64,000 bases of DNA from Prostheceraeus crozeri (Eukaryota > Platyhelminthes > Polycladida > Euryleptidae), in NCBI GenBank assembly GCA_907163375.1, contig CAJQUW010001859.1, forward strand, positions 868,001-932,000, given 5' to 3'. The position numbers and the translations under genes are program-made. Below, piece after piece: positions 30,734 to 40,198 of the stretch (position 1 is its first letter; each line of letters opens with the position of its first letter). The notes below the pieces were generated by a model. It searched no databases, was not told the DNA's origin, and worked only from the letters and a program-made list of their open reading frames with translations.

Positions 30734-31382
30734 GTTTTAATTCTGTGAATAAAATTATGGAAGAAGAACAACTTCCTCCAATAAATAAATTTAAATCAAC
30801 ATTAAAACAATCACAATTATCAGACGAAGACTATGCAGAAGCTGAAAAAAATTGGAGAGAGTTAAATTGTAAAACAATGTATGATTATACAATGAAATAT
30901 CTTCAGATAGATGTATTAATACTAGCTGATCTTTTCGAAAACTTTCGTGACATGTGTTTAGAATATTACGGAATAGATCCATGTTATTGTTATTCTACAC
31001 CAGGTTTAACATGGTTAGCAGGATTAAAACATACAAATGTTAAACTTAAACATTATAAAGAAAATACATAATATAAATTATTATTTTTTGAATCTGGAAT
31101 TAGAGGTGGAGTTTCATCAGTTTTAGGTAATAGATATGTTAAATGTTATAATAAGAAAGTAAATCCACATACATATGGAATAATGAAACCTTTATCTCCA
31201 GAAGAAAAAGAAAAAATATTAGAAATTTTTCGAACGAAACAAGAAGGAGTAGACCGTGAAAAAGCAATTGATGAATTCATGAGAGAAAACTATTTGTTAT
31301 ATTATGATTTTAATAGCTTATATTCTTCTTGCATGATACAAGAATTACCAACAGGTGAAATGTCATGGTGTAATATTCGTAC

Positions 31383-31414
31383 GACATCAGAGATGTCTAC
31401 TAGGGCTTCGCCCT
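31383..31414 (+). repeat. Micro-hairpin pair in polymerase gene
   Basis: GACATCAGAGATGTC and AGGGCTTCGCCCT lie side by side and are read as SEMSTRASP, just after motif A of the inner polymerase. Confidence 0.88.
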
Positions 31415-32318
31415 TTCTTGATTATCAAAGAACATATGATGGTGAAAATAATTTTGGTTATGTATATGAAGTTGATTTAGTATACCCTGATTATATAAAA
31501 GATAAAACAAAATATTTTCCTTTCTGTCCCGAAAACAAAATTCCTAATATAGAAGATTTTTCAGATTATCAAAAATCTATAATACCGAAAAAATACAGAC
31601 CAACAAAAAAACTTATGTTAACACAAAGCAATAAAGGAAAGTATGTTGTTGAAGGAAGAATGCTAGATTGGTATTTAGATCATGGAATGATTCTCACCAA
31701 AATACATCGAAAACTAGAGTATAGAAAATCTAAATGGTTAAAAAATTATATAGAGTTCAATATTGAAAAACGTAAAATAGCTAAAAGAAATAAAGATGAT
31801 TTTGGAAACGTGTTCTTCAAATTAATGAATAATGCATTTTATGGTAAGACTTTAGAAAATGTGCGTAATAGACAAAATATTGAAATAGTTTATGATAAAG
31901 ATAGGTTTCAAAATTTAACAAGGAAACCTACATATAAAAGAACTACTAGATTTAGTGATGAACTATGTGCTGTACATTTACGTCGAATTAGCGTAAAACA
32001 TGATAAGTTTAATTTCATTGGTTTCACTATATTAGAATTAGCTAAACTATTTATGTATAGATTTATATATGATTATTTAGCACCTGCTTATGGCAAAAAC
32101 TATAAATTACACTTTACAGATACGGATTCTGTTTTCTTAGAATTAACAATACCGTATAATTCTACACTTGATGAAGAAATAGATAAAATAAAAGATATCA
32201 TTCATCCTTCTGATTTATGTAAAGTAAAAGATGAATTAGAAGGAAATGAAGATTTCATAACAGAAGCTATATTTTTAAAATCTAAATGTTACTGTTATGA
32301 TACAACTAATAATACTAG

Positions 32319-32351
32319 GACATCGGAGATGTCTTCCAGGGCTTCGCCCGT
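32319..32351 (+). repeat. Micro-hairpin pair in polymerase gene
   Basis: GACATCGGAGATGTC followed by GGGCTTCGCCC, read as SEMSSRASP, nearly identical to the pair at 28048-28080. Confidence 0.88.
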
Positions 32352-32685
32352 TAAAACACATAAAACATTAAAAGGAATTTCAAAGGCATCAGTGGCTAAT
32401 CAAATAACATTTCAAGATTATAAAAATGCATTATTTAATAATGAAATAAAAACAGCATGTAATTATAGACTTAATTCAAAAAAACATAACATGTATTTAA
32501 AAGAAGAACATAAATTAGCATTAGATCCATTTGATGATAAAAGAAAAATTTTACCTGATGGAATAACTACTGAACCTTTTTAATTTTCTAATTTCTAAGA
32601 TAGACAAATTTGATATATATAAAATAAAAAAAAATATTGTAACACTATATTTGTATATTTTTATCACTCCGCGAAAATATTTTCG

Positions 32686-32731
32686 ATCGACTTTCAGTCG
32701 GGGCGAAGCCCCTCGAGGCGATGCCTAGTCA
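32686..32731. repeat. Micro-hairpin cluster between convergent polymerase and ATPase genes
   Basis: GACTTTCAGTC, GGGGCGAAGCCCC and AGGCGATGCCT stand in a row. The last one supplies the stop codon region of the ATPase gene. The position between convergent genes also fits a transcription end. Confidence 0.8.
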
Positions 32732-33492
32732 GAGAACAATTGTTCGATAACTCTTTCATGAATTTTTTTATCAATATTAATTGTAATGAAGCCATAATCT
32801 TTTGACCAAGCATTATTACACGATTGTTTAAATTCATCTTTATTTCTTACGCATAAATCTCTTAACAAATCACTTAAGTTTCTTGCATTTATTTCAAATA
32901 GTATAAATATATTTGCATTCTTTCTAATAACACTTCCGTCTAATGAATACATACTTTGTGTTAAATAAAATACACTACAGTTATTATGTCTACCTCTTGT
33001 GAAATAATTTCTCTGAACTGACTGATTTCTATCATTAACACAATCATCAAAAATTACACAATGTTTCATTGTTTTATCTAGTTTACTAGGATCCTGCATA
33101 TTACCACTATCATCTATTAATTGTATCTTTATATGGTTATTTTTATTAGATTCTACTAACTGATTATTTTTTGCTGCTTCTTCACACCACGAACTTATTT
33201 CTTCTTCATCTTCAGATTTTTCATATTCTTTGAATAATGAAGCAATTGCTGTTTTTTTAAGATTATTTTCAAATCCATATTTTAAAAATTGATAGACGGG
33301 TTGTTCTGCCGTTGTTGTATAAATTATAAGATTGTTATAATCCAAAAAATTTGGAGTTGTTAAAATTTTAAACAATAGATACGTTTTTCCACAACCTGAT
33401 CTTCCACAAATAACTGACAAAACTTTATTAGATAAATTTGGATGATGATTAAATTTAAGTTTTTTTTTATTTAATGGAGGTAGTTCACTCAT
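32725..33492 (-). CDS. A32-like packaging ATPase of inner Polinton
   Basis: A 255-residue protein with Walker A VICGRSGCGKTYLL near residues 28-41 and Walker B HCVIFDDCVND near 140-150. YLTQSMYSLD after it fits the sensor region of A32/FtsK-type viral ATPases. It looks whole. The start signal is TTAAAAAATG. It would drive DNA into the capsid. Confidence 0.88.
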   Translation of the reverse strand: MSELPPLNKKKLKFNHHPNLSNKVLSVICGRSGCGKTYLLFKILTTPNFLDYNNLIIYTTTAEQPVYQFLKYGFENNLKKTAIASLFKEYEKSEDEEEISSWCEEAAKNNQLVESNKNNHIKIQLIDDSGNMQDPSKLDKTMKHCVIFDDCVNDRNQSVQRNYFTRGRHNNCSVFYLTQSMYSLDGSVIRKNANIFILFEINARNLSDLLRDLCVRNKDEFKQSCNNAWSKDYGFITINIDKKIHERVIEQLFSD

Positions 33493-33580
33493 TTTTTAAT
33501 AAAAAAATTTATTTTTATTTTTTTTATTTTTTGTTTCTAAAGAAGAAGAAAATTAAACTTCTCTAGCTTCGCGTAGGAGT

Positions 33581-34369
33581 TTATACCTCTCGAACCAAAA
33601 GATCTATCATAATCTCTTCACCTCCAAAATTTATTTCTTGTCCTTTCTCATCAGTGATTCTAATGCCAATGTTGTTAATAGTTTTTCTTGTAATAGGAAA
33701 ATATATTAATGTTTGTGGAAATACATTTAGTCTATAACCAATGGGTACAGTAAAAGCTGGAAAACTGAATATTAAATTTGATAATTTACCATTTATATAT
33801 CCTCCTTCAATAATGTCACAATGTACAACAATTGAATTTATTTCAGTTATTTTTGGAATCTTCTCACCTAAATGATAACCTTGACTATAGGTTTGTTTAT
33901 TAAATCCTAATAGCTTTGACAATGATCTATCATGATTAAAATCAACTTGATGATTTTCGTCTAAAGTAAGAGAAAATTTGTTAACTGCCGGTTCAACTGC
34001 AAAATGTAATTGTTTCTTATCTTTAAATGATATACCTAAATGTCTCTTAATTTCATTTGATATTGTTTCAACTTCGTAAGAACCAGGAAGAAAAGTTAAT
34101 ATTTTCCACGTTTTGCCTTTATCAGTAGAATATCTAAATTGATCATTCACATCTTTGATAACGTTTTGAATAGTGTTAAATGTAGAGAAACTAGTCAATG
34201 CAATTTGATAATTTTTATTTTGTTCCAAATGTAGAATGGGTTCTAAATTACAAGTGTGTGATGAAGTAGTTGTTATAATTTTTAACGTCGTACTAAATTT
34301 TGATGAACCCAAAATCTCTGTCAAATTTTCTAAATGATTATTAATTTTGTCTAAATCTGCTGAACACAT
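33581..34369 (-). CDS. Penton-like minor capsid protein of inner Polinton
   Basis: A 262-residue protein with the family layout LEPILHLEQNKNYQIALTSF near the start, LPGSYEVETISNEIKRHLG, KLLGFNKQTY, VVHCDIIEGGYINGKLSN and an end reading INFGGEEIMIDLLV. These phrases recur in single jelly-roll vertex proteins of Polintons. It is shorter than the outer counterpart (516 residues). It looks whole and starts at TTTAAAAATG. Confidence 0.7.
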   Translation of the reverse strand: MCSADLDKINNHLENLTEILGSSKFSTTLKIITTTSSHTCNLEPILHLEQNKNYQIALTSFSTFNTIQNVIKDVNDQFRYSTDKGKTWKILTFLPGSYEVETISNEIKRHLGISFKDKKQLHFAVEPAVNKFSLTLDENHQVDFNHDRSLSKLLGFNKQTYSQGYHLGEKIPKITEINSIVVHCDIIEGGYINGKLSNLIFSFPAFTVPIGYRLNVFPQTLIYFPITRKTINNIGIRITDEKGQEINFGGEEIMIDLLVREV

Positions 34370-34435
34370 TTTTAAACTAAAAAAATTAAATAAATATTTT
34401 TTTAAAAAAAATTAGAAACAACATATTTCAGCTAC

Positions 34436-34507
34436 GGGCGAAGCCCTGGAGGACATCAGAGATGACCGGTTCGGGCGAAGCCCTGGAGGACATCAGAGAT
34501 GTCCGGT
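34436..34507. repeat. Micro-hairpin cluster upstream of penton-like gene
   Basis: GGGCGAAGCCC and GACATCAGAGATG alternate in two nearly identical 37-bp units between two minus-strand genes. The second unit overlaps the end of the 34493-35314 gene. Confidence 0.88.
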
Positions 34508-35314
34508 TATACGTTTATAATCCTCTTCATTTAGAATCTTCTTTTCTAACAGTCTTTTCAATATAGCATGAATTTCATTGAAACTAGAATTATGTCCTTC
34601 TTTTATTGCAGATATTAAAATATTTAATCTATTTAGTAATTCTTGTGGATCATCTGGTAAAAATACAGTTGTTTCAGTTTTCTGTTTTTCAGATAAACCT
34701 TTCCCTACTTTAACTCCCGTTGATAATAAATTTTCTAATTGTTTATAACGTCTAAGAGATTTTACTGCACCAACTCTGTCTAACATAGCTTTATATTTTA
34801 TGAGATCTTCTACAGCATAATTATTTAAATCTGCTCCTCTTAAAAGATTAACAAAATTTCTATCTAAATTAAAAGGAGATTTATCTGGTGAAAAAATTAT
34901 ACCTCGAAAAGGTTGTGGAAATATTTCTTTTTGTCCGAGATAAAATCTAGGTATTGTTTTTCCATCTATAAATGAAATAGAATGTTCAAATTGCATAGAT
35001 TTTGGTAATTTCTTATTAATGTTTGATTCTAGTAATCCATAGTCATCTAATATAGTTTTGTGCTCTGGATCTGTTATATCAATTTGTTTATCATTATTTG
35101 TACTTTCTTTTTCAAGAGTTTTAAATGGTTTCATAGTTTTCTCAAAATCAGTTTTTACTTGCTCGGTTTGCTGCATTTGTTCAAACATATCAGATTGAAT
35201 ACCAGCTTTTATCATTCTATGTTGAAGATGATTTTCTTTCATAATATTTCTTTGTTTTATTAACTCTTCTAATTGTTTTATTCTTTTAAAATTATCAGCT
35301 CTAATTTTATCCAT
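34493..35314 (-). CDS. Conserved Polinton structural-type protein, function unknown
   Basis: The ATG at 35314 (MDKIRADNFKRIKQLEEL) follows TTTTAAAA. The product of 273 residues begins with a coiled coil, has a middle domain with FNLDRNFVNLLRGADLNNY and a leucine-rich C-terminus (LLNRLNILISAIKEGHNSS). It occupies the place next to the penton-like gene and may correspond to the outer gene at 7446-8138. No enzyme motif is seen. Confidence 0.5.
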   Translation of the reverse strand: MDKIRADNFKRIKQLEELIKQRNIMKENHLQHRMIKAGIQSDMFEQMQQTEQVKTDFEKTMKPFKTLEKESTNNDKQIDITDPEHKTILDDYGLLESNINKKLPKSMQFEHSISFIDGKTIPRFYLGQKEIFPQPFRGIIFSPDKSPFNLDRNFVNLLRGADLNNYAVEDLIKYKAMLDRVGAVKSLRRYKQLENLLSTGVKVGKGLSEKQKTETTVFLPDDPQELLNRLNILISAIKEGHNSSFNEIHAILKRLLEKKILNEEDYKRITGHL

Positions 35315-35435
35315 TTTTAAAATATAATATTTGAATTTTGTGGTAACATTGGAATACAGCAAAAACATTTTACTGAACAAATTATTTTTTTATTGCTTTG
35401 TTGTTTGACATCTTTTCGTTTAAAGTTTTCTCGTT

Positions 35436-36130
35436 TTAAGTTTTGTTTAATAAAGTTTTGCTTAAATTTTCGCTTAAAGTTTTTAGCTCTTCTAAAAAAA
35501 TTTTGTAATTTTCTTCATTAGAAATTTTGCCATCACTAGAAATTTTGCCATCCTGTTTATTCTTATCATCAACTTTTTCGGACTTTAAATGAAAGGTTTG
35601 ATTTACTTCATTAGCTATTTGATCAAATTTTTCAATCTCATCTAACGTAATAACATTATCATCACATACTCTTTGAAAGTAGTAATGTAGTTTATCATAG
35701 ACTTCTTTAATATGTAAATGCTTAGTTTTTAATGATTTTCGTTTCTTAGTTATTAAAGATTTATCTAACATTGTAACAAGTGAAGTTGCAAAAACGCCCG
35801 TACCTGTTAAAGCTGTAGCAACTACTGGAATTACTAAAACACCAGAAGATATAACAATTGTTAAAGCACCTAAACTTATTGTTAAGAATATGCCAATTCC
35901 TTGTGTTACATTCTTAACTTTAGTCCATCTCTTTCTTAATTTTTTTTATAATGCTCTAATCTTAATAATAATTGAGATTCCTTATCTTTCATATAGCGTA
36001 CTCTATCTTTGTGTTTTTCAATGTTCATTTTTTCAATGTTAATCTTTTCAATGTCCATTAAAGTAGAACTACGTTCATATGATAACGAAGGATATATTCT
36101 TGCGGTTTCTTCCATTTTTGTTTCTTCCAT
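35436..36130 (-). pseudogene. Membrane protein gene of inner Polinton, broken about once
   Basis: The start (MEETKMEETARIYPSLSYER) is followed by charged helices, then a hydrophobic region near 35770-35900 that would give one or two membrane spans (GVLVIPVVATALTGTGVF), then a helical tail (KHLHIKEVYDKLHYYFQRV). As I recall, proteins of this layout are frequent next to Polinton structural genes and have no known function. The gene is broken about once. Its first codons are copied at 20553-20625. Confidence 0.55.
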
Positions 36131-36149
36131 TTTTTAAAGAAATATTTTG

Positions 36150-36306
36150 AATAAATATTTTGAAAACAATCTTCTGAAATGCTATTTAAATCGAAATACG
36201 TAGTTGTTTGTTTGTCGTATATTTCTAAGAACTCAGTCATGTTATTAACCTGAGGTAATATATCACCTATATTACTCAGTATAACTGTCGGATTTTCATC
36301 ATTCAT
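36150..36306 (-). pseudogene. Fragment resembling the protease N-terminus
   Basis: The minus strand from 36306 reads MNDENPTVILSNIGDILP, then EFLEIYDKQTTTYFDLNSIS. The latter parallels FFKLYGTQTTTNFDLKKIA in the intact protease at 20677. Only this short N-terminal part is present, so it looks like a remnant left by rearrangement at the end of the element. Confidence 0.5.
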
Positions 36307-36389
36307 TTTAAATGAAATAAATTCCAATAACTGTAATAATGACTACTTCTTGTACAGGAAAATGAAAACAACGGCAGTGTATTTTGCAT

Positions 36390-36815
36390 CAAATATAATA
36401 ATACAACAATCAATCTTATCATACAATTGTACAATGTCAGTCTACTACCATTAGACTGGAGAACAAAAGAAAATTTAATTACATTTCAAAATAATCCAAA
36501 ATGCAATACTACTAAGTTCCATGAATCATTCTTAAATACCAAATATAATAATACAACAATCAATCTTATCATACAATTGTACAATGTCAGTCTACTACCA
36601 TTAGACTGGAGAACAAAAGAAAATTTAATTACATTTCAAAATAATCCAAAATGTGTTACTACTAAGTTCCATGAATCATTCTTAAATACCAAAGATTATG
36701 TTACATACTGAAATATAGATCTATACAATAGCAGTCTACTACCATTAGACTGGAGAACAAAAGAAAATTTAATTACATTTCAAAATAATCCAAAATGTGT
36801 TACTACTTATAAATA
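36390..36815 (+). repeat. 150-bp tandem repeat (2.5 units)
   Basis: Units starting at about 36390 and 36541 are nearly identical (shared phrase CAGTCTACTACCATTAGACT), with a partial third unit from about 36728. The period of 150 bp leaves a plus-strand frame open, but no motif supports a protein. Confidence 0.92.
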
Positions 36816-36893
36816 AGTCTTCATAAATATGTATACATCAAATATGCATGTACATTGCACATATCTTAAAAAGTGAAACAACACAGTTAATGT

Positions 36894-37499
36894 TCATTCA
36901 TCTTGGGAACCAAACCTCATTTCTTCTATAGTTGTCGGTTGATTCAATTTTTCTATATAAATTTTGATTTCTTTAAAATGTTTTCTAACAAAACTAATGG
37001 GCATTGATGAATTTAAAAATAATACGTGTGGTAGAATTAGATCTGATAAGTTCATCAAGAAATAACAATAACTTACGTTATAGGAAATTCTAAATAGTTC
37101 CAAGTTTGCCACAAATCTGTTTTTTTTATTGTCACTCAATTCCAGAATTCTTTTAAATCCATAACCTTGATAAGCAGCACTTCTCAGCAACGACCCATGG
37201 TGCACTTTATCACTTGCAATCAGTTTTGAAATCATAGTAGCACTATCTTCGATGGTAATGAAATGTTCTTTTGTAACATTGAACTGAGGAATTGTAGTAG
37301 TGTTAAGATACTGTTCTATTTTTACTGTAATATCCTCCACTTGTTTTTGAGAGTCCAATTTGTTCTTCTTTCTCGATTGAATTTCTAACTTCCACTCTTC
37401 AAAGTATTTATTCGCAGTTTCCTTGTGCTCTTCTTTAATTAAGTTTAGTAAAATCGGCATGTAAAACGAAAAAGCTTCTGCGGCAGTACGTTTTGGCAT
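36894..37499 (-). CDS. Unknown accessory protein
   Basis: The ATG at 37499 (MPKRTAAEAFSFYMPILLNL) gives 202 residues, mostly helical with charged segments (KYFEEWKLEIQSRKKNK) and a more hydrophobic stretch (YCYFLMNLSDLILPHVLFL). I recognise no domain. It lacks the TAAAAATG start signal typical of the element and lies inside the extra module, so it may have been acquired recently. Confidence 0.45.
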   Translation of the reverse strand: MPKRTAAEAFSFYMPILLNLIKEEHKETANKYFEEWKLEIQSRKKNKLDSQKQVEDITVKIEQYLNTTTIPQFNVTKEHFITIEDSATMISKLIASDKVHHGSLLRSAAYQGYGFKRILELSDNKKNRFVANLELFRISYNVSYCYFLMNLSDLILPHVLFLNSSMPISFVRKHFKEIKIYIEKLNQPTTIEEMRFGSQDE

Positions 37500-37770
37500 T
37501 TTGCAATAAGGAAAGAAAACAGTCACTAGTTATGATTAATGGAATTGTAAATGAAGTCTTACTTCCTACATGCTGCAATTATATTCAACGTCATTTTAAT
37601 CTTTAATCTTTAATACGGGTTGCTTGCTTTGTAATTCAATGGCTCAGGAATGCGATAAGCAGCTGCAATTATATCATGTATGCGGGAGCAGCTGTTCCCT
37701 ACAATTGGGTAGTTCATCAGAGTGCAAAGCAGTAACAATAACGGGCATTCTAAGAGATTGTGTTACATTC

Positions 37771-38269
37771 TTAAAGAAATATTATTAGTCACATGATATA
37801 TTTTAAAAACCTGAAAGATGGATAAAATTCATGAATTTGAAATTCTTAACTTTTCTGATTTTTTCGGTGTCCGGTTTTACATGACCTGGAACGGTCATGA
37901 TTTTCAAGGTAAAAATCGAACCGAAGGTTCTAGGGCTTCGCCCGATTGTAATTCTCAAATTTTGAGATTTTGAAAAATTTGAAAATTGGGTATTTTTAAA
38001 AACGCCCAAATCGGAGCGAAGCTCCTCTGGCTTTAGCCGATTTATGAATTTAGGTCTTCATAACCTGAAAAAAGGTTCAAAATCATGAATTTATGTCGTT
38101 TTTAAAAATGTCATTTTTTGAAAAAATGGTACTTTTTGAATGGACTAAATTCATGAATTTAGGTCTTAAAAACCTGAAAAAGGGTTCAAATTCATGAATT
38201 TATGTCGTTTTTAAAGATACCAATTTTTTTGATTTTATGGTGTCCTGGAACGGTCTTTTGCCCATTACT
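37771..38269 (-). repeat. Right terminal inverted repeat of inner Polinton
   Basis: It is the reverse complement of the left TIR. It has a single copy of the module repeated on the left, and holds micro-hairpins near 37918-37945 and 38008-38035. The element ends in CCCATTACT, followed by TACAAG. Confidence 0.92.
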
Positions 38270-38275
38270 TACAAG

Positions 38276-39502
38276 CGAGAGATTTTGGGAATACCACAGT
38301 AGTGCCATTCCTCGCTATCATCTTGTTTTACTAATAAGAGGTTGACTACACGTTCATAACAAGTTGAACGTGAATTATAGCGGGCACCCTTCAACCCCTT
38401 CTCCCACACGTGAACGACAATTTTAATCTTATTATGTTTTTCGAACGTTTCTACATCTTTGATTTTCATATTGTTACTATCACAACCATCAAAGTCTAGT
38501 TCATCCTCCTAATGTCGATAGCTATAGGTGCGATCTCGGTGCGCGTTGATATCATTATAGTGAAGGATGGATAGGACTGCATATTTGAAACACTGTGATT
38601 TACAATCGACATTGATGACAGCTTTCTTATTATACAACGTTTTTGGTAGTTTAAATGTACCTCGAGCTGCATGACTTTCTAATAGTGAAATTTTGAATAT
38701 GGCTGAGTCCACACCATCAAAAATGAGAGCGCTGTCGCGTTGATTGAATTTATCTACATTTGATTTTAAACATTGAATGTGAAAATTTAGCCAAGACTCG
38801 CAATCTACAACTTCGGTTGCGGAAGAGGAAGGAACATGAAACTGTATTCTCTCCGTCACTTGACCCGTTTGAAAATCTATCTTAATATATTTTAGTTTAA
38901 GGTAGATGAGCGCCTTCATTCTAAAATTGTCTAAATTGTTGAAGAGAAAATCTACTATTTGAGTATTGGAATCAATGCAGTAGTCGCGTACTAAATTATT
39001 ATGTGAAACATTAATGAGGGAGATGGTAGAGGTACCGTTGGTGTAGTGATCATTTGCATGCGTGTGTTGAAGTCTGTGCGAAGATCGCTGAAAGTGACTA
39101 TCAAAAGAAAGAGGGCACAAATCGCAAGGAAAGGAGATGTCATCGTCAGAATCAACTTCACCTCTGGAGATTGACGCCGCTTTGCGTTGACACACACGTT
39201 GTTTGATGTGTCGAAGGAGACTGTGCTTCCTTGTAAACATATGTCCGCAGTCGGCACATTCCCACTCGTTGCCTTGTCGCGAGAGTCCTGAGATGGAACT
39301 CACATCACCTGAAACAGAAATCATTCTATCATCTCTGTTCAAGTCTCAGTGTATTGTTACAACCTACCTTGACTCAACAACTCTAAACTTTCCTCGAGAA
39401 GGGAGGGCGTTGGTGATGAAGTTGATGGCTGAAATTGAGGAAGATGCTATTAACCACACGTTTGACGGAGATGAGTGAAGAAATTTTCAACTTACCATTT
39501 CA
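38276..39502 (-). pseudogene. Outer Polinton polymerase B, N-terminal part with zinc fingers
   Basis: The minus strand carries two C2H2-type fingers (WECADCGHMFTRKHSLLRH and FPCDLCPLSFDSHFQRSSH), then the N-terminal domain with RGTFKLPKTLYNKKAVINVD and FKYAVLSILHY. Near the start, an ATG followed by GTAAGT (about 39500), a short exon of about 61 bp and a further GT-AG intron ending near 39307 suggest two small introns. The gene is cut by the inner Polinton at 38275, inside the polymerase coding sequence. Confidence 0.8.
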
Positions 39503-39755
39503 ACGAAATCGAGTTTAAGGTTGATACTTCAACAAGATAGAGACTTCACGAGAGAGCAGTTTACTTGTACGCCTCAAATATAGAATTCGTCAGAGAACAC
39601 TTCACTTATATGTCACAAAGACAGAGTGAAATGATACGGATGTCACTTTACATATATACTTTCATATTCATCATTCATTGGCTGTTCATTCTGATTGGTT
39701 GCTTGTTGATACTTAAGAATTAGAAAACATTTCAAAGTTATTATTCACAGTCAAC
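39503..39755. promoter_or_regulatory. Bidirectional promoter between polymerase and the 39756 gene
   Basis: The gap between the divergent starts has ATTGGC and ATTGG (inverted CCAAT boxes near 39675-39700), a TATATA-like stretch near 39650 and TATATTTGAG near 39575. It is the only gap available for both genes and repeats the CCAAT-plus-TATA layout of the left arm. Confidence 0.45.
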
Positions 39756-40151
39756 ATGACAAGCCCTCCGACAACACCAAACACAAAATTCTCTTCTCCA
39801 TCCTCAACACCAAATGCTCCAACGAAGGTAGAGAAGGTGTTATTACCAGCGGACAACGAAGAGAGTATATGTGAGAAGGAGTGTCCCGACTTAACAGGCG
39901 TGAGGTGGAAGTATCTCCAGTACGATACTGACGATGTGATGGAGATCACCAGCACAAAATTCCTCCACCAATTATGGGAGTGGTACACCCCTAACTCCCA
40001 GCCACGAACTATGGAGGAGTGGGAGTATATTGACAAAGTGAGGCTCGCAGTGGAAGAACGATTAAAGCAACTGAACTGTTTTTGTTATCTATGTGAAGCC
40101 AGACTCTGGGACGATATTGACGATGAAGACCTTTTGAAATACATGCCATAA
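39756..40151 (+). CDS. Unknown acidic protein of outer Polinton
   Basis: A 131-residue protein with a proline/serine/threonine-rich start (MTSPPTTPNTKFSSPSS) and a charged C-terminal region with a CFCYLC motif and the acidic run DDIDDEDLL. It may bind a metal through the cysteines together with an upstream CEKEC. The family is unknown. AATAAA follows directly at about 40152. Confidence 0.5.
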   Translation: MTSPPTTPNTKFSSPSSTPNAPTKVEKVLLPADNEESICEKECPDLTGVRWKYLQYDTDDVMEITSTKFLHQLWEWYTPNSQPRTMEEWEYIDKVRLAVEERLKQLNCFCYLCEARLWDDIDDEDLLKYMP

Positions 40152-40198
40152 TAAATTTTTATTTCGTATTATCTTTGCTTTCATACTGACTTACTTGA

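Larger units (their letters stand above)
27763..32583 (+). pseudogene. Protein-primed DNA polymerase B of inner Polinton, broken about once
   Basis: The gene begins at AAAAAAAATGG. In order it has a C2H2-like finger (FYCVLCKKKLQTKRSYQSH), the N-terminal domain with GGSYVSLPFSSPQI and a FLWSIIAHL motif, a long coiled coil, a second finger (FPCLQCMTSF), Exo I (FTIYCDFEAYN), Exo II (FYNGSKYDFHLVMK), Exo III (LQIDVLILADLFENFRD), motif A (YYDFNSLYSSCMIQE), motif B (NNAFYGKTLENVRNR) and motif C (HFTDTDSVFLEL). All catalytic acidic residues are present. Micro-hairpin repeats add short in-frame peptides such as EGSRASP at many sites. The gene is broken about once. Confidence 0.9.
36134..37783. other. 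Accessory module between 13-bp direct repeats
   Basis: TTAAAGAAATATT occurs at 36134-36146 and at 37771-37783, the inner edge of the right TIR. Comparison with the left end, where the TIR runs directly into the membrane-protein gene start, shows that the stretch between them is extra on the right. It holds a protease-like fragment, 150-bp tandem repeats and one unknown gene. Its base composition is less AT-rich than the rest of the element, especially at 37530-37770. Confidence 0.7.
19880..38269. mobile_element. Inner Polinton-class element (18.4 kb) nested in the outer polymerase gene
   Basis: The ends AGTAATGGG and CCCATTACT are inverted, and the perfect 6-bp duplication TACAAG stands on both sides (19874-19879 and 38270-38275). 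It carries its own protease, integrase, capsid protein, polymerase, packaging ATPase, fibre-like and penton-like genes. It is far more AT-rich than the outer element and has a distinct gene order and distinct dispersed palindromes, so it is another lineage and not a derivative of its host element. Its TIR copies are about 99 percent identical over the first 330 bp, so the insertion is recent and younger than the outer one. It is broken in about four places. Confidence 0.94.

Noticed and set aside
36427-36711. Plus-strand frame across the 150-bp repeats as a gene
   Set aside because: The frame is open only because the repeat period is a multiple of three. It has no start signal or motif.
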